DNA of 64,000 nt, from assembly GCA_016756835.1 (NCBI GenBank), contig JAESPE010000005.1, forward strand, positions 1-64,000, in the 5' to 3' direction. Below are positions 1 through 10,003 of the stretch, in pieces; the first letter of the stretch is position 1; every line of letters starts with the position of its first letter. The notes under the pieces are model-generated. The model ran no database searches and had not been told where the DNA came from. It saw only the letters and a list, made by a program, of their open reading frames with translations. The DNA comes from a gamma proteobacterium endosymbiont of Lamellibrachia anaximandri. GTDB taxonomy: Bacteria > Pseudomonadota > Gammaproteobacteria > Chromatiales > Chromatiaceae. Both the position numbers and the translations under genes were made by a program.

Positions 1-118
1 TGCTTCCCCTCTGGCGCAAGGCACGCCGGGTAAGCAGTGCGGCCTCGCGGCTACCGGGGACTACCAGCCTTCGCTTCGCTCTCCATGGCTGGCAGCGAAC
101 GCAACTGTTTACGATAAG

Positions 119-946
119 GTGATCAGTGCCATTGAACACTATTTTTTTCTCTACTGCAAAAGCCATCCCGACATCTGCACTGAGGTCGGCACCACATCAT
201 CAATCCCAACTAATCTGAAACCCGAATGGTCCAAACATAGCGACTTGATCATCACACTCGGATCAAAAGCTGCAAAATTTACGCGGGATCATGGCGTCAC
301 GAACAAGACCGTCCACGCAATGATACCGATGCTACCGGATAGAAAATCAAACATCAGCGACAGACTCTTTCAGGAGACGGATACGATCTATCTCAATCAG
401 CCACTTGAACGCAGCCTCAGGCTGGCAAAACTCTCTACTGGCGGAGGAAAACGTATCGGAATATTGGTCCACAAGAATAACCGTCCTTCTGAATCCATCT
501 TGAGAAACAGCGAAAATAAGCTGGGAATCACAATAACACTGGCAGAAGTTGTCAACAGCAAAGAACTTGGCAGCAAACTTGGTAAATTATTGGAAAGTTC
601 AGACGTTCTTCTGGCGCTGCCCGATGCCAACATCCATAACAGAAAGACCATATCCAATATACTTACATCCACCTACCGCAAACAGGTGCCCGTTGTGGGA
701 TTTTCAGCCGCCTATGTAAAGGCCGGCGCCATTTCCGCTGTTCATTCCACCCCCGATGATATTGCACGGCATATAGTCGATGTCTCCGGCAGCCATCTCA
801 ACGTAAAAAGCGATCTTATAATAGGGCCGAAATACCCGAAATATTTCTCTGTCAGCGTCAATAGAAAAGTAGCAAGGTCATTGGGGATTAAACTTCCTTC
901 AGAAACCCGCCTCAGAGATGAGATCAGTGCAGGTGAAACACCATGA
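119..946 (+). CDS. ABC-type substrate-binding protein (PF04392-like), possibly starting upstream of the window
   Basis: 275 aa; C-terminal VNRKVARSLGIKLPSETRLRDEI resembles the end of this family. GTG start at 119, but the frame stays open to the window edge, so the 5' end is uncertain. Overlaps the downstream kinase ORF. Confidence 0.6.
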   Translation: MISAIEHYFFLYCKSHPDICTEVGTTSSIPTNLKPEWSKHSDLIITLGSKAAKFTRDHGVTNKTVHAMIPMLPDRKSNISDRLFQETDTIYLNQPLERSLRLAKLSTGGGKRIGILVHKNNRPSESILRNSENKLGITITLAEVVNSKELGSKLGKLLESSDVLLALPDANIHNRKTISNILTSTYRKQVPVVGFSAAYVKAGAISAVHSTPDDIARHIVDVSGSHLNVKSDLIIGPKYPKYFSVSVNRKVARSLGIKLPSETRLRDEISAGETP

Positions 947-3735
947 TCCTGAATCAATTTAAAACCTTCAGAACACAAGCATTGATTGCAGGATTACTGC
1001 CCGCAATCGCCCTGGCAGTGCCATTGATCACCTATCTGATCAATACGCAATTGGATAATCTCTTCGATGCATTCAACGAACGTGGACAGGCAATTGCCAA
1101 TGAAGCCGCCGCATTAAGCACTACCGGATTGTTTACCCGTGACCCGGCAACCCTGAAAACAAATCTAAAATCGATCTTTCGTCATAGTGACGTCAGTGAA
1201 ATTCGGGTACTAGACGAATCAAATAACACACTTGCCAAAATAAATAGTCATCCCAATAATCCAATGCCAGGAAATATCAACTCCACCGACAACCATATTA
1301 TTTTTCGTGCACATGTCGGCCAGGAAATCATTCCGATTGATGTTTCCGACTATCCTGAACAAAGCGAGGAACCTGAAATATCCACTTTGTCAGGTTCCGC
1401 TCCGCTAGGCAGTGTTGCCATCACTATCAGCACAAAAAGACTGCTGGCCAACGAAAGCCGAGTTATGCGCAACAGTCTTCTTATGTTGTGGTTCGGGTTA
1501 ATTGGAACCATTCTCTTCTCACTTGCGCTCAGCAAACGGGTTACGAGGCCGATTTCGCGCCTGACTAAGGCAGTGCTGCAGATGCGAAGCGGTGATTTCT
1601 CCACCTTGGTTCCAGAAAAGTCTTACCAGGAAATCGCCAGTCTTGAAGAGAGTTTCAACATGATGGCCAGAGAGTTGAAACTGTCCCGAGAGACCATGCA
1701 ACAGCAGATTGTTCAGGCGACGTCAGACCTGACTCAAACAATGGAAGCACTTGAAATACAGAATGTCGAACTCGACCTGGCAAGAAAACGTGCGCTCATG
1801 GCAAGCCATGTAAAATCTGAATTTCTCGCCAATATGAGTCATGAGATCAGAACACCCATGAATGGCGTTCTGGGTTTTGCGAACTTACTCAAAAAAATGA
1901 ATCTTGATAAAAAACAGAAAGATGTCGTCAACACAATCACCAAATCTGCTACCAACTTACTGGAGATCATCAACCATATCCTGGACTATTCAAAGCTTGA
2001 ATACGGCAGACTGGAACCAGACAGCTCAAGTTTTTCTGTGACCGAGTGTTTTGAAGATCCCGTTGTACTGCTGGCACCATCTGCCCAGGATAAAGACCTG
2101 GAACTTGTACTGATGGTCTACTCCGACGTTCCTGACAGACTGATCGGCGATATAACCAGAATCAGGCAAATTCTTGTCAATCTGTTGAGTAATGCAATCA
2201 AATTCACTCACACGGGTGAAGTCATTGTTCGGGTCATGCTTGAGCATGAAACAGATAGCGAATGTACACTGAGTTTCACGGTAACCGATACAGGCATTGG
2301 CATCGACCATGATGCGCAAGAGCATCTTTTCCATGCATTTCAACAAGCTGATACATCTACCAGCAGAATGTATGGCGGCACCGGCCTCGGGCTGAGCATT
2401 TCCAGGAAGTTGGCCCAATCGATGGGTGGCAGCATCAAGGTGGACAGTGCGCGTGGGCAGGGTTCCTGTTTCCGGGTCACGCTGACTCTGAAAAAAGATG
2501 ACACTGAAAGCAACAAACCACAATCAGCACAATTCTATAACAAAAGCTGCCTGATCATCGATCAGCACAAACTATCTCGCCTATCCATCAAACATCAATT
2601 TCTTAAACGAGGATTTTTGACCAAAGATTTGGAGACTGTTGACACGGATGAACCGATCCTCTCTCTTGCAGATTTGATCGTATGCGGCTTTACAAAAGAT
2701 GAAATCACCTCAGGTTACGCAGATATAACAGCAAAGGGTTTCCTGACTTCTTTCAATCTTCCTGTCCTGGTACTTCTCAGTACATCAGATCGAAACACCA
2801 TAGAAAATTTCCACATCGACAATACTACCTGGTCTCTTTCCAAACCCTTGGGCAGCGAGACTCTCAATAACATCCTTAAGGAGATTTTTTCCGCCGGTGA
2901 AGCTCACGACCACTCAACAATTGCCTCAAACATTGAAAGCGACACCTCATTAAAGGGGAAACGAATCCTTGTCGTGGATGACAATCACATTAATCTGGAA
3001 CTGATGAACATCCTTCTTTCTGAAAAGGGCGCTATTGTTTCAGAAGCGAATACCGGCACTGAAGCCATTGATCTGGCCACAAAAAACCAGTTTGACCTGA
3101 TACTAATGGATGTCCACATGCCGAAACTCAAAGGTACGGACGCCGCAAAAATAATTCGTGAGAACTGTGAGAATCATTCCAACTCACCGCCGATCGTCGC
3201 ACTCACTGCTGACGTGGTACCCGAGACACGAAATGAGGTAATAGCTGCGGGCATGGATGGTTATCTGCTAAAACCATATACCGAATCTCAACTTCTAAAT
3301 GTAATACTTTCACTGTTACGGGGGGAAAAGCCTCAACTGGCTCAGGCGATGGCAACTGCAAATGAGTCAGTTGATTCAGACGCTGACCTCCCAATCAGGG
3401 ATGAAGAAAAAGCGTTAAATATTGCTGGAGGCAATAAAAAACTTGTGGATGAAATGTTCAACCAGTTTTGCAATGAACTGCCGGAACAGGCCGGGGTAAT
3501 CCGTGGGAATCATGCTGCCCGGCAGTGGGACGATCTCAGAGAGAATGTTCACCGCCTGCATGGAGCCACTTCAATCTGCGGGGTTCCAGCATTGAATCTT
3601 GCTGTCACTCTCCTGGAAGCGGCCAGCAAATCAAGAGACGAAGCAAAAACTCTGGAAAAACTGCAGCGATTCAATCACGAAGTCGGACGTCTCCTTGATT
3701 TCAGGGACCGGAAACAGGAGCAGCACAGCGATTAA
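943..3735 (+). CDS. Hybrid sensor histidine kinase/response regulator (HAMP, HisKA, HATPase, REC, Hpt), BarA-like
   Basis: H-box SHEIRTPMNG, G boxes DTGIGI and GGTGLGLSI, REC LILMDVHMPKLKG, Hpt HRLHGATSICG, N-terminal TM segments. Confidence 0.9.
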   Translation: MILNQFKTFRTQALIAGLLPAIALAVPLITYLINTQLDNLFDAFNERGQAIANEAAALSTTGLFTRDPATLKTNLKSIFRHSDVSEIRVLDESNNTLAKINSHPNNPMPGNINSTDNHIIFRAHVGQEIIPIDVSDYPEQSEEPEISTLSGSAPLGSVAITISTKRLLANESRVMRNSLLMLWFGLIGTILFSLALSKRVTRPISRLTKAVLQMRSGDFSTLVPEKSYQEIASLEESFNMMARELKLSRETMQQQIVQATSDLTQTMEALEIQNVELDLARKRALMASHVKSEFLANMSHEIRTPMNGVLGFANLLKKMNLDKKQKDVVNTITKSATNLLEIINHILDYSKLEYGRLEPDSSSFSVTECFEDPVVLLAPSAQDKDLELVLMVYSDVPDRLIGDITRIRQILVNLLSNAIKFTHTGEVIVRVMLEHETDSECTLSFTVTDTGIGIDHDAQEHLFHAFQQADTSTSRMYGGTGLGLSISRKLAQSMGGSIKVDSARGQGSCFRVTLTLKKDDTESNKPQSAQFYNKSCLIIDQHKLSRLSIKHQFLKRGFLTKDLETVDTDEPILSLADLIVCGFTKDEITSGYADITAKGFLTSFNLPVLVLLSTSDRNTIENFHIDNTTWSLSKPLGSETLNNILKEIFSAGEAHDHSTIASNIESDTSLKGKRILVVDDNHINLELMNILLSEKGAIVSEANTGTEAIDLATKNQFDLILMDVHMPKLKGTDAAKIIRENCENHSNSPPIVALTADVVPETRNEVIAAGMDGYLLKPYTESQLLNVILSLLRGEKPQLAQAMATANESVDSDADLPIRDEEKALNIAGGNKKLVDEMFNQFCNELPEQAGVIRGNHAARQWDDLRENVHRLHGATSICGVPALNLAVTLLEAASKSRDEAKTLEKLQRFNHEVGRLLDFRDRKQEQHSD

Positions 3736-4970
3736 CAGGCCCTAATCACCGCCGTGCAGTTTGTTCCACCAAAACCAAACGCATTCACCATGGCAGTACA
3801 ACTCCTGGACAAAGGCTGGGCCTTGTTTGCCACATAGTTCAAGTCACACTTGGGATCCGGGTTATCCAGGTTGATGGTGGGGATGGCGATACCCTTGTTG
3901 AGACTCAACAGTGCCGAGATCAGTCCGAAGACACCCGAAGCACCCAAAGTATGCCCCAGCATCGACTTGCCTGAAGTAATCGGAACAACGGCGGCACGCT
4001 CACCAAACACCGCTTTTATGGCGTCGGTTTCTGTCACATCGTTAGCCTCGGTCCCCGTTCCATGGGCATGGATATAGTCAACGTCATCAGGGGTAATCCC
4101 TGCGCTTTTCAGCGCGTTGCCCATCACATCAACCTCATGCTCCATACTTGGCCGAGTGATGTGACCATGACAGGTATTAGAGGCATATCCATCCACAAAG
4201 CCGAGTATTTTTGCGCCACGACTACGAGCGTGCGCCTCGCTCTCCAAAATGACATAGGCGGCACCCTCCGCCAATACCAAACCACTACGATCACCGCTGA
4301 ACGGGCGCGAAGCAGCTGCGGGATCCCCCCCCCAAGACGACATGACCCGCATGCTATGCCAGGCGGAGTAGAGAGGGCGGGAGAGGGGAGCATCGCTACC
4401 GCCTGCCACAATAAGGTCTGCTCGATCATCACGAATAGCGCGGCAGGCTTCTCCCAAGGCCTGCAGACCGGCGGCGCAAGCGGTTGAGACAGTAAGTGAC
4501 TCGCCGGCAAAGCCAAAATGCATTGCGATCTCAGAGGCGCCTGAATTATTCATCACCCGCACGATAGCAAGCGGACTAATACGAGGGTCGTCAGGCTTGG
4601 CAGTGTATTTCAGGCAGGCGGTTTCATGGGTGGTCACACCACCGATACCCGTGCCGGAATAGACACCATAGCGGGCCCGCTTCTCACTACCCATTTCTAT
4701 GCCCGCCTGAGCCAGAGCCTGACTGGCTGCAACCAACCCCATTGCACTGCAGGGGTCTATCCTGATGTATTTTTTCTTATAGAAAGAGCTCTCGGAAAGT
4801 CCCTCGACCTGACCGGCAACCTTACAACCAAAATTGGCTGAATCAAAACGCTCGATCGGTCGAATGCCGCTGACGCCGGCGACCGAGTTCTTCCAGAAAG
4901 CGTTGATGTCGTTACCAACCGGCGACACCACCCCAAGGCCTGTGATCGCCACCCTGCCGCCAGCGCTCAT
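3732..4970 (-). CDS. Beta-ketoacyl-ACP synthase (FabF/KAS-II-like)
   Basis: Active-site STACAAG, HAHGTGT and GHTLGASG motifs. Confidence 0.88.
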   Translation of the reverse strand: MSAGGRVAITGLGVVSPVGNDINAFWKNSVAGVSGIRPIERFDSANFGCKVAGQVEGLSESSFYKKKYIRIDPCSAMGLVAASQALAQAGIEMGSEKRARYGVYSGTGIGGVTTHETACLKYTAKPDDPRISPLAIVRVMNNSGASEIAMHFGFAGESLTVSTACAAGLQALGEACRAIRDDRADLIVAGGSDAPLSRPLYSAWHSMRVMSSWGGDPAAASRPFSGDRSGLVLAEGAAYVILESEAHARSRGAKILGFVDGYASNTCHGHITRPSMEHEVDVMGNALKSAGITPDDVDYIHAHGTGTEANDVTETDAIKAVFGERAAVVPITSGKSMLGHTLGASGVFGLISALLSLNKGIAIPTINLDNPDPKCDLNYVANKAQPLSRSCTAMVNAFGFGGTNCTAVIRAC

Positions 4971-5251
4971 GAAGCTGACTTGGCAGCAATAATCAGGTCG
5001 GCAATATCGTCTGTGGTTTTAATCTCTTTAAGCTGTTCATCACTGAAACCACCGGCAGTCTTAACGTCGAACTTGTCCTCTATTTCAAAGATGATTTCAA
5101 CAAAAGAGAGAGAGTCAATCTCCAATTCGGTGAGATTGTCCAGATTATTCTCGTCGTACTCGACCTCATCGACCTCCAACTGCTCCTTGATAATCTCACG
5201 CAGCCGGGTCTTGATCTCTTCCCGATCCAATTGTTGCTCCGGGTTCCCCAT
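4967..5251 (-). CDS. Acyl carrier protein
   Basis: 94 aa acidic protein with ELEIDSLSFVEI phosphopantetheine site; overlaps the ketosynthase start by 4 nt. Confidence 0.85.
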   Translation of the reverse strand: MGNPEQQLDREEIKTRLREIIKEQLEVDEVEYDENNLDNLTELEIDSLSFVEIIFEIEDKFDVKTAGGFSDEQLKEIKTTDDIADLIIAAKSAS

Positions 5252-5446
5252 AAAATAACTCCTGACTCTTATCCTCTGTTTTATTTTCGCGCCAGCTGAC
5301 GCTCATTTTTTGGGTGTCACTTCCAAGATGGCTCTGCCCAATCCGGTGTATCATCACCAGTTCGCGCCATTATCCACCCAAAAACCCTCCAATTTCCAGA
5401 ATATATGCACTCTCCGTAAGGAACCTCTGATTCGATCAAGAGTTCC

Positions 5447-6016
5447 TTAATCCTCCAGGAGACGTCTGACCGGCCCGAATGAACGACGGTGGATCGGCGT
5501 GACACCCAATTCCCTGAGCGCCTCCAGATGCATCTTGGTGGGGTAGCCTTTATGTCTCGCCAGACCATAACCGGGATAGCGCTGATCCATCTCCACCATC
5601 TCCCGGTCACGGGCAACCTTGGCAATGATGGAGGCTGCACCGATCGCTTTGACACTGCTGTCGCCGCCGATGATCGCCTCCACCTCACAGGACAGGCTTG
5701 GAACATGTTTGCCATCCACCAGCGCCTTGTGCGGTGACATATGCAACGCTTCAACCGCCCGCTGCATAGCCAGCAGACTGGCCTGAAGGATATTGATCTC
5801 GTCGATCTCCTCGACCTCCGCACGCCCAAGCGCCCAGGCAAGGGAGCTTTCGCGAATCAACCCGGAGAGGATTTCACGGCGCTTTTCACTGAGCTTTTTG
5901 GAATCCGCCAAACCCTCTATCGGGTTTGCCGGATCGAGAATCACCGCAGCAGCCACCACGGGACCCGCCAATGGCCCACGTCCCACCTCATCCACGCCGG
6001 CAATGAAAAAGTCCAT
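5447..6016 (-). CDS. rnhB: Ribonuclease HII
   Basis: N-terminal [23 protein letters not shown]; lies downstream of lpxB. Confidence 0.95.
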   Translation of the reverse strand: MDFFIAGVDEVGRGPLAGPVVAAAVILDPANPIEGLADSKKLSEKRREILSGLIRESSLAWALGRAEVEEIDEINILQASLLAMQRAVEALHMSPHKALVDGKHVPSLSCEVEAIIGGDSSVKAIGAASIIAKVARDREMVEMDQRYPGYGLARHKGYPTKMHLEALRELGVTPIHRRSFGPVRRLLED

Positions 6017-6031
6017 CTCAGAACTCCTTTT

Positions 6032-7171
6032 TTATTGATCGATAAGTGCCAACACTGCATCCGCAGCACGGTTTGCGGCATCACAACGCAACCCTTCGTG
6101 CAACTGCCGATATCTAGCGACGACGTCAGCCCGCCTGGCCGGTGATTCGAGAAAATCGAGCAGCGCCTGCCCAAGCACTTCCGGCCTGACCTCACCCTGT
6201 AGAAACTCCGGTGCGAGGCGCTCTTCAGCAATCAGATTGGCCATCGCCATGTGGGGGATCTTCACAAGATTGAAGGTCTTTACCAGCCAGTATGTCAGAG
6301 CTGCCAACCGGTAACCTACAACCATTGGACGTTTCAATAGAAGTGTTTCCAGCGTCGCAGTGCCCGAGGCAGTCAGCACAACGTCAGCCGCCTGGATCGC
6401 CTTACGCGCCTCGCCATCGAGCAGGATGATGGGTAGATCCGGCGCAACCTCAACCATCTGCTCAGAAAAAGCTGTCCGAATCTTCGCGTTCACCATCGGC
6501 GCCACAAATTGCAGCTCAGGATGGCGCTGCAAACACCAGATCGCAGTCTGCAAAAAAGGCGCCGACAGCATGCCGAGTTCACTCATGCGGCTGCCGGGCA
6601 GAATCGCAATAACGGGGCGGTCGGGATCAAGCCCCAGCTCGGATCTGATGCCTTCCGGCGCTGTCGACTCAAAGGGAATCTCATCCGCCAAAGGATGCCC
6701 CACATAGTTGGCGGTTACACTGTTCCGTTGGAGAAAACCCACTTCAAAGGGGAAGATGCATAACATCAGATCCACTGCCCGGCGCAGTTTTTTTACGCGC
6801 TTCTGACGCCAGGCCCAGACGGTCGGACTGACAAAGTGGGCAGTCCGGATACCCTCGGCTTTGAGTCGGGTTTCCAGCGCCAGATTGAAATCCGGCGCAT
6901 CCACACCAAGAAAGAGGTCCGGGGGGTCAATCTGGAAATGGTGGAAAAGCCTGCGCCGCAGAGAGAGCAGTCCCGGCAGGTGCTTCAGCACCTCCACCAG
7001 CCCCATCACAGGATCCATGCGTGCCAGACTCTTGCAGCCTTCGGCCTCCATTGCAGGACCGGTCATACCCTCAAAGCGTAATTCAGGCCGTTTTGCCTTC
7101 AGTGCATGGATCAGGGAGGCGGCGAGTTGATCACCGGAGACTTCATTGGCGACTATACCAATTCGAGTCAT
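6032..7171 (-). CDS. lpxB: Lipid-A-disaccharide synthase
   Basis: GEVSGDQ-like N-terminus (VANEVSGDQLAASL), PTVWAWRQKRVKK; overlaps lpxA by 1 nt. Confidence 0.95.
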   Translation of the reverse strand: MTRIGIVANEVSGDQLAASLIHALKAKRPELRFEGMTGPAMEAEGCKSLARMDPVMGLVEVLKHLPGLLSLRRRLFHHFQIDPPDLFLGVDAPDFNLALETRLKAEGIRTAHFVSPTVWAWRQKRVKKLRRAVDLMLCIFPFEVGFLQRNSVTANYVGHPLADEIPFESTAPEGIRSELGLDPDRPVIAILPGSRMSELGMLSAPFLQTAIWCLQRHPELQFVAPMVNAKIRTAFSEQMVEVAPDLPIILLDGEARKAIQAADVVLTASGTATLETLLLKRPMVVGYRLAALTYWLVKTFNLVKIPHMAMANLIAEERLAPEFLQGEVRPEVLGQALLDFLESPARRADVVARYRQLHEGLRCDAANRAADAVLALIDQ

Positions 7172-7947
7172 TAGCGGAGGATACTGCGTCCGCCCTGCGC
7201 AATAAAATCCACCATAATGCCGACTTCTGGCGCCTCGCCCGCTATCTCACGAATCGATTCAATCGCCTCTTCCAGCCGCAACTGGGACTTGTAGAGCAGT
7301 TTGTAGGCACGCTTGATCTGGCGGATCGCCTGCTCGCTGTATTGACGGCGCCGCAGCCCTTCAGTATTGATGCCGTAGGGTTTCGCCGGGTGTCCTGAGA
7401 CCATTACATAGGGCGGCAGGTCCTTGGAGATCACCGAACCCATGGCGCAAAAGCTGTAGGCGCCGATGCGACAGAATTGATGGACGATAGTAAATCCGCC
7501 GAGAATGGTGTGATCGCTGATATGCACATGACCACCAATAGAAGCGGCGTTGGCCATGATGACGTCGTTACCGATCTGGCAGTCGTGAGCCACATGGGTA
7601 TAGGCCATGAAGAGATTATCATTGCCAATGCGGGTTGTTCCCGTATCCTGTTGCGTTCCCCGATTGATGGTGACGAACTCACGGATGACGTTACGGTCGC
7701 CGATCTCCAACCCTGTCGGCTCGCCGCCATACTTTTTGTCCTGTGGATCCTCGCCGACCGAGGCAAACTGAAAGATACGATTATCTTCACCTATCCTTGT
7801 CGGGCCGTTGATAACGACGTGAGGGCCGATGGTGGTACCTTGGCCGATCTTCACATCGGCCCCGATCACCGAGAATGGACCGATAGAAACCCCTTCGCCC
7901 AACTCCGCGGAGGGATCGATCACCGCCCGTTGATCGATTTGACTCAT
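7171..7947 (-). CDS. lpxA: Acyl-ACP--UDP-N-acetylglucosamine O-acyltransferase
   Basis: Hexapeptide-repeat left-handed beta helix, [11 protein letters not shown]; operon context. Confidence 0.95.
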   Translation of the reverse strand: MSQIDQRAVIDPSAELGEGVSIGPFSVIGADVKIGQGTTIGPHVVINGPTRIGEDNRIFQFASVGEDPQDKKYGGEPTGLEIGDRNVIREFVTINRGTQQDTGTTRIGNDNLFMAYTHVAHDCQIGNDVIMANAASIGGHVHISDHTILGGFTIVHQFCRIGAYSFCAMGSVISKDLPPYVMVSGHPAKPYGINTEGLRRRQYSEQAIRQIKRAYKLLYKSQLRLEEAIESIREIAGEAPEVGIMVDFIAQGGRSILR

Positions 7948-8396
7948 GCCTCAGTGGCGTCTCTTGCGGTGCAGATGACCTCTGCAGTAGCCGCCACCTT
8001 CCCATCCACCCTGGCGACGCCTGAGAAGATGCCCATACCACGTCTCATCGCAGTCTGAGTCACCTCCAGTTCAAGCTGATCACCGGGCACCACCGGGCGT
8101 TTGAAACGCGCCTTGTTGATCCCGACAAACAGATAGATGGTATTTTCGTTAGCGGTCTCCGGATGGGACTCACGAGCCAGCAGGCCGGTAGCCTGCGCCA
8201 TCGCCTCGACGATCAAAACACCCGGCATTACCGGTTTGATGGGAAAATGTCCGTTGAAGAAGGGTTCGTTGTAGGTCACATTTTTCAATGCCAACAGACG
8301 TTTGTCCTTCTCGAACTCCAATACCCGATCTATCAATAAAAACGGATAGCGGTGCGGTAACAGGCGCAGCACCTTCTCGATGTCCATCACAACCAA
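7944..8396 (-). CDS. fabZ: 3-hydroxyacyl-ACP dehydratase
   Basis: [14 protein letters not shown] and [14 protein letters not shown] motifs. Confidence 0.95.
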   Translation of the reverse strand: MVVMDIEKVLRLLPHRYPFLLIDRVLEFEKDKRLLALKNVTYNEPFFNGHFPIKPVMPGVLIVEAMAQATGLLARESHPETANENTIYLFVGINKARFKRPVVPGDQLELEVTQTAMRRGMGIFSGVARVDGKVAATAEVICTARDATEA

Positions 8397-8420
8397 CGTT
8401 CTCTCCCCTTGATCAATGCG

Positions 8421-9458
8421 TTATCCATCCTGGTCCGTGGAAACTGATTCCACCTTTTTTTCCAGGCGCTGTAGACGCTTCGCCATCTCATCCAGTTGGC
8501 GAATACGCGCCACGGCCTTACGCCACTGCTTGTTGTCCATGGCGGGCAGATTGCCACTGTAGTACCCCGGCTCAGAAAAGGAACGGGTAACCATGCTCGC
8601 TCCCGAAAAGTGTACATTATCGCCGATATCCAGGTGGCCGACGAGCCCGACCATACCCCCCAGGGTACAATTGCGGCCAATATGGGTCGAACCCGCTACC
8701 GCCACTCCACTCGCCATTGCGGTATTGGTGCCGACAATAACGTTGTGGGCGATCTGGATCAGGTTATCCAGTTTGACCCCGTCTTCCAGCACCGTGTCCT
8801 CCAGTGCACCCCGGTCGATGGTGGTGTTGGCACCCACTTCCACATCGTTCCCAAGACGGACTCTGCCTGTCTGGGGTACCTTCTCCCATCGACCATCGTC
8901 GTTTGCCAGACCGAAACCGTCACTCCCAAGAACGGCACCCGGATGGATCAGGCAGCGCTCTCCCACATGAGTCCCATGGCAGAGCGTCACATTGGCTACG
9001 AGGCGTGATTCATCAGCAACGACACAATCATGCTCAATGATACACCCCGGTCCGATATATACGCCTGCCCCGATACGGCTGCCTGCACCCACGACTGCGC
9101 AGGGACCGACAAAGGCTGACAGGTCGATACTGGCTAAGGTATCCACCACCGCAGAAACGTGGCAGCCCGGCTCAAAGGCAGGGACAGGATTGAGTTGACG
9201 GGAGACCCTCGCATAAGCGAGGTAAGGGTTGTCACTCAGTAATAGAGCGGTGCTGCAGTATTCGGCATCCTCCGGTCTCAGAATCACCGCAGCCGCGGCC
9301 GTCTTTTTCAGATGACGCCGATATTTTGTGTTCGCCAGAAAACTGACCTCATCCGGCCCGGCCTGTTGCAGGGTCGCAACCTTTGAGATCAGAATCTGCG
9401 GATCGCCACGCAGTTCAGCCCCTGCAATCTCCGCCAAGACTCCCAGTCGAACCGCCAA
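8421..9458 (-). CDS. lpxD: UDP-3-O-(3-hydroxymyristoyl)glucosamine N-acyltransferase
   Basis: Hexapeptide repeats, IGANTTIDRGALEDT-like segment, operon context. Confidence 0.95.
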   Translation of the reverse strand: MAVRLGVLAEIAGAELRGDPQILISKVATLQQAGPDEVSFLANTKYRRHLKKTAAAAVILRPEDAEYCSTALLLSDNPYLAYARVSRQLNPVPAFEPGCHVSAVVDTLASIDLSAFVGPCAVVGAGSRIGAGVYIGPGCIIEHDCVVADESRLVANVTLCHGTHVGERCLIHPGAVLGSDGFGLANDDGRWEKVPQTGRVRLGNDVEVGANTTIDRGALEDTVLEDGVKLDNLIQIAHNVIVGTNTAMASGVAVAGSTHIGRNCTLGGMVGLVGHLDIGDNVHFSGASMVTRSFSEPGYYSGNLPAMDNKQWRKAVARIRQLDEMAKRLQRLEKKVESVSTDQDG

Positions 9459-9469
9459 TCCCCAGACTC

Positions 9470-9985
9470 CTACTTCGCTTGGATCTGTCCCAACTTCTCC
9501 AGGACTTTGTCGGAAATATCGATCTTCTCGCTGAAATAGACCACACCATCGGACAGGATCAGGTCGATCTTCTCCTCTTTGCCGACCTGCTGAATCACTT
9601 CCCGTACCCGTTGCCGCAGTTTCTTGAATTCTTCATTCTGTCTCAGGTTGAGATCCTCGCGAAATTCAGTCTGCGCATTCTTGAGCTTACGGCGACGGGA
9701 GAGAATATCGCGCTCCAGGCGCTTCACTTCTGACTCACTCATCACGGCACCATCACGTTGCAGCTTGTCTTCGAGCTGCTTCAGCTGCTTTTTACTGGAA
9801 AGCAGATCTTTCTCACGACGGGAGAACTCTGCCTGCAGACGTTTACGGGCCTCTTTGTACTGCAACGACTCCTCAAAAACCTTGGTTGCGTTGACAAAGG
9901 CAATACTATAACTCTCCGCCAGAACATTGCCCGCGAAAAAAGTCAGCAACAGCAGAAAAACACCAATCTTACCCAATCTTTTCAC
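9470..9985 (-). CDS. skp: OmpH/Skp family periplasmic chaperone
   Basis: Signal peptide, coiled-coil charged body, located between bamA and lpxD. Confidence 0.85.
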   Translation of the reverse strand: MKRLGKIGVFLLLLTFFAGNVLAESYSIAFVNATKVFEESLQYKEARKRLQAEFSRREKDLLSSKKQLKQLEDKLQRDGAVMSESEVKRLERDILSRRRKLKNAQTEFREDLNLRQNEEFKKLRQRVREVIQQVGKEEKIDLILSDGVVYFSEKIDISDKVLEKLGQIQAK

Positions 9986-10003
9986 AAAATCACTCCCACT
10001 TAA

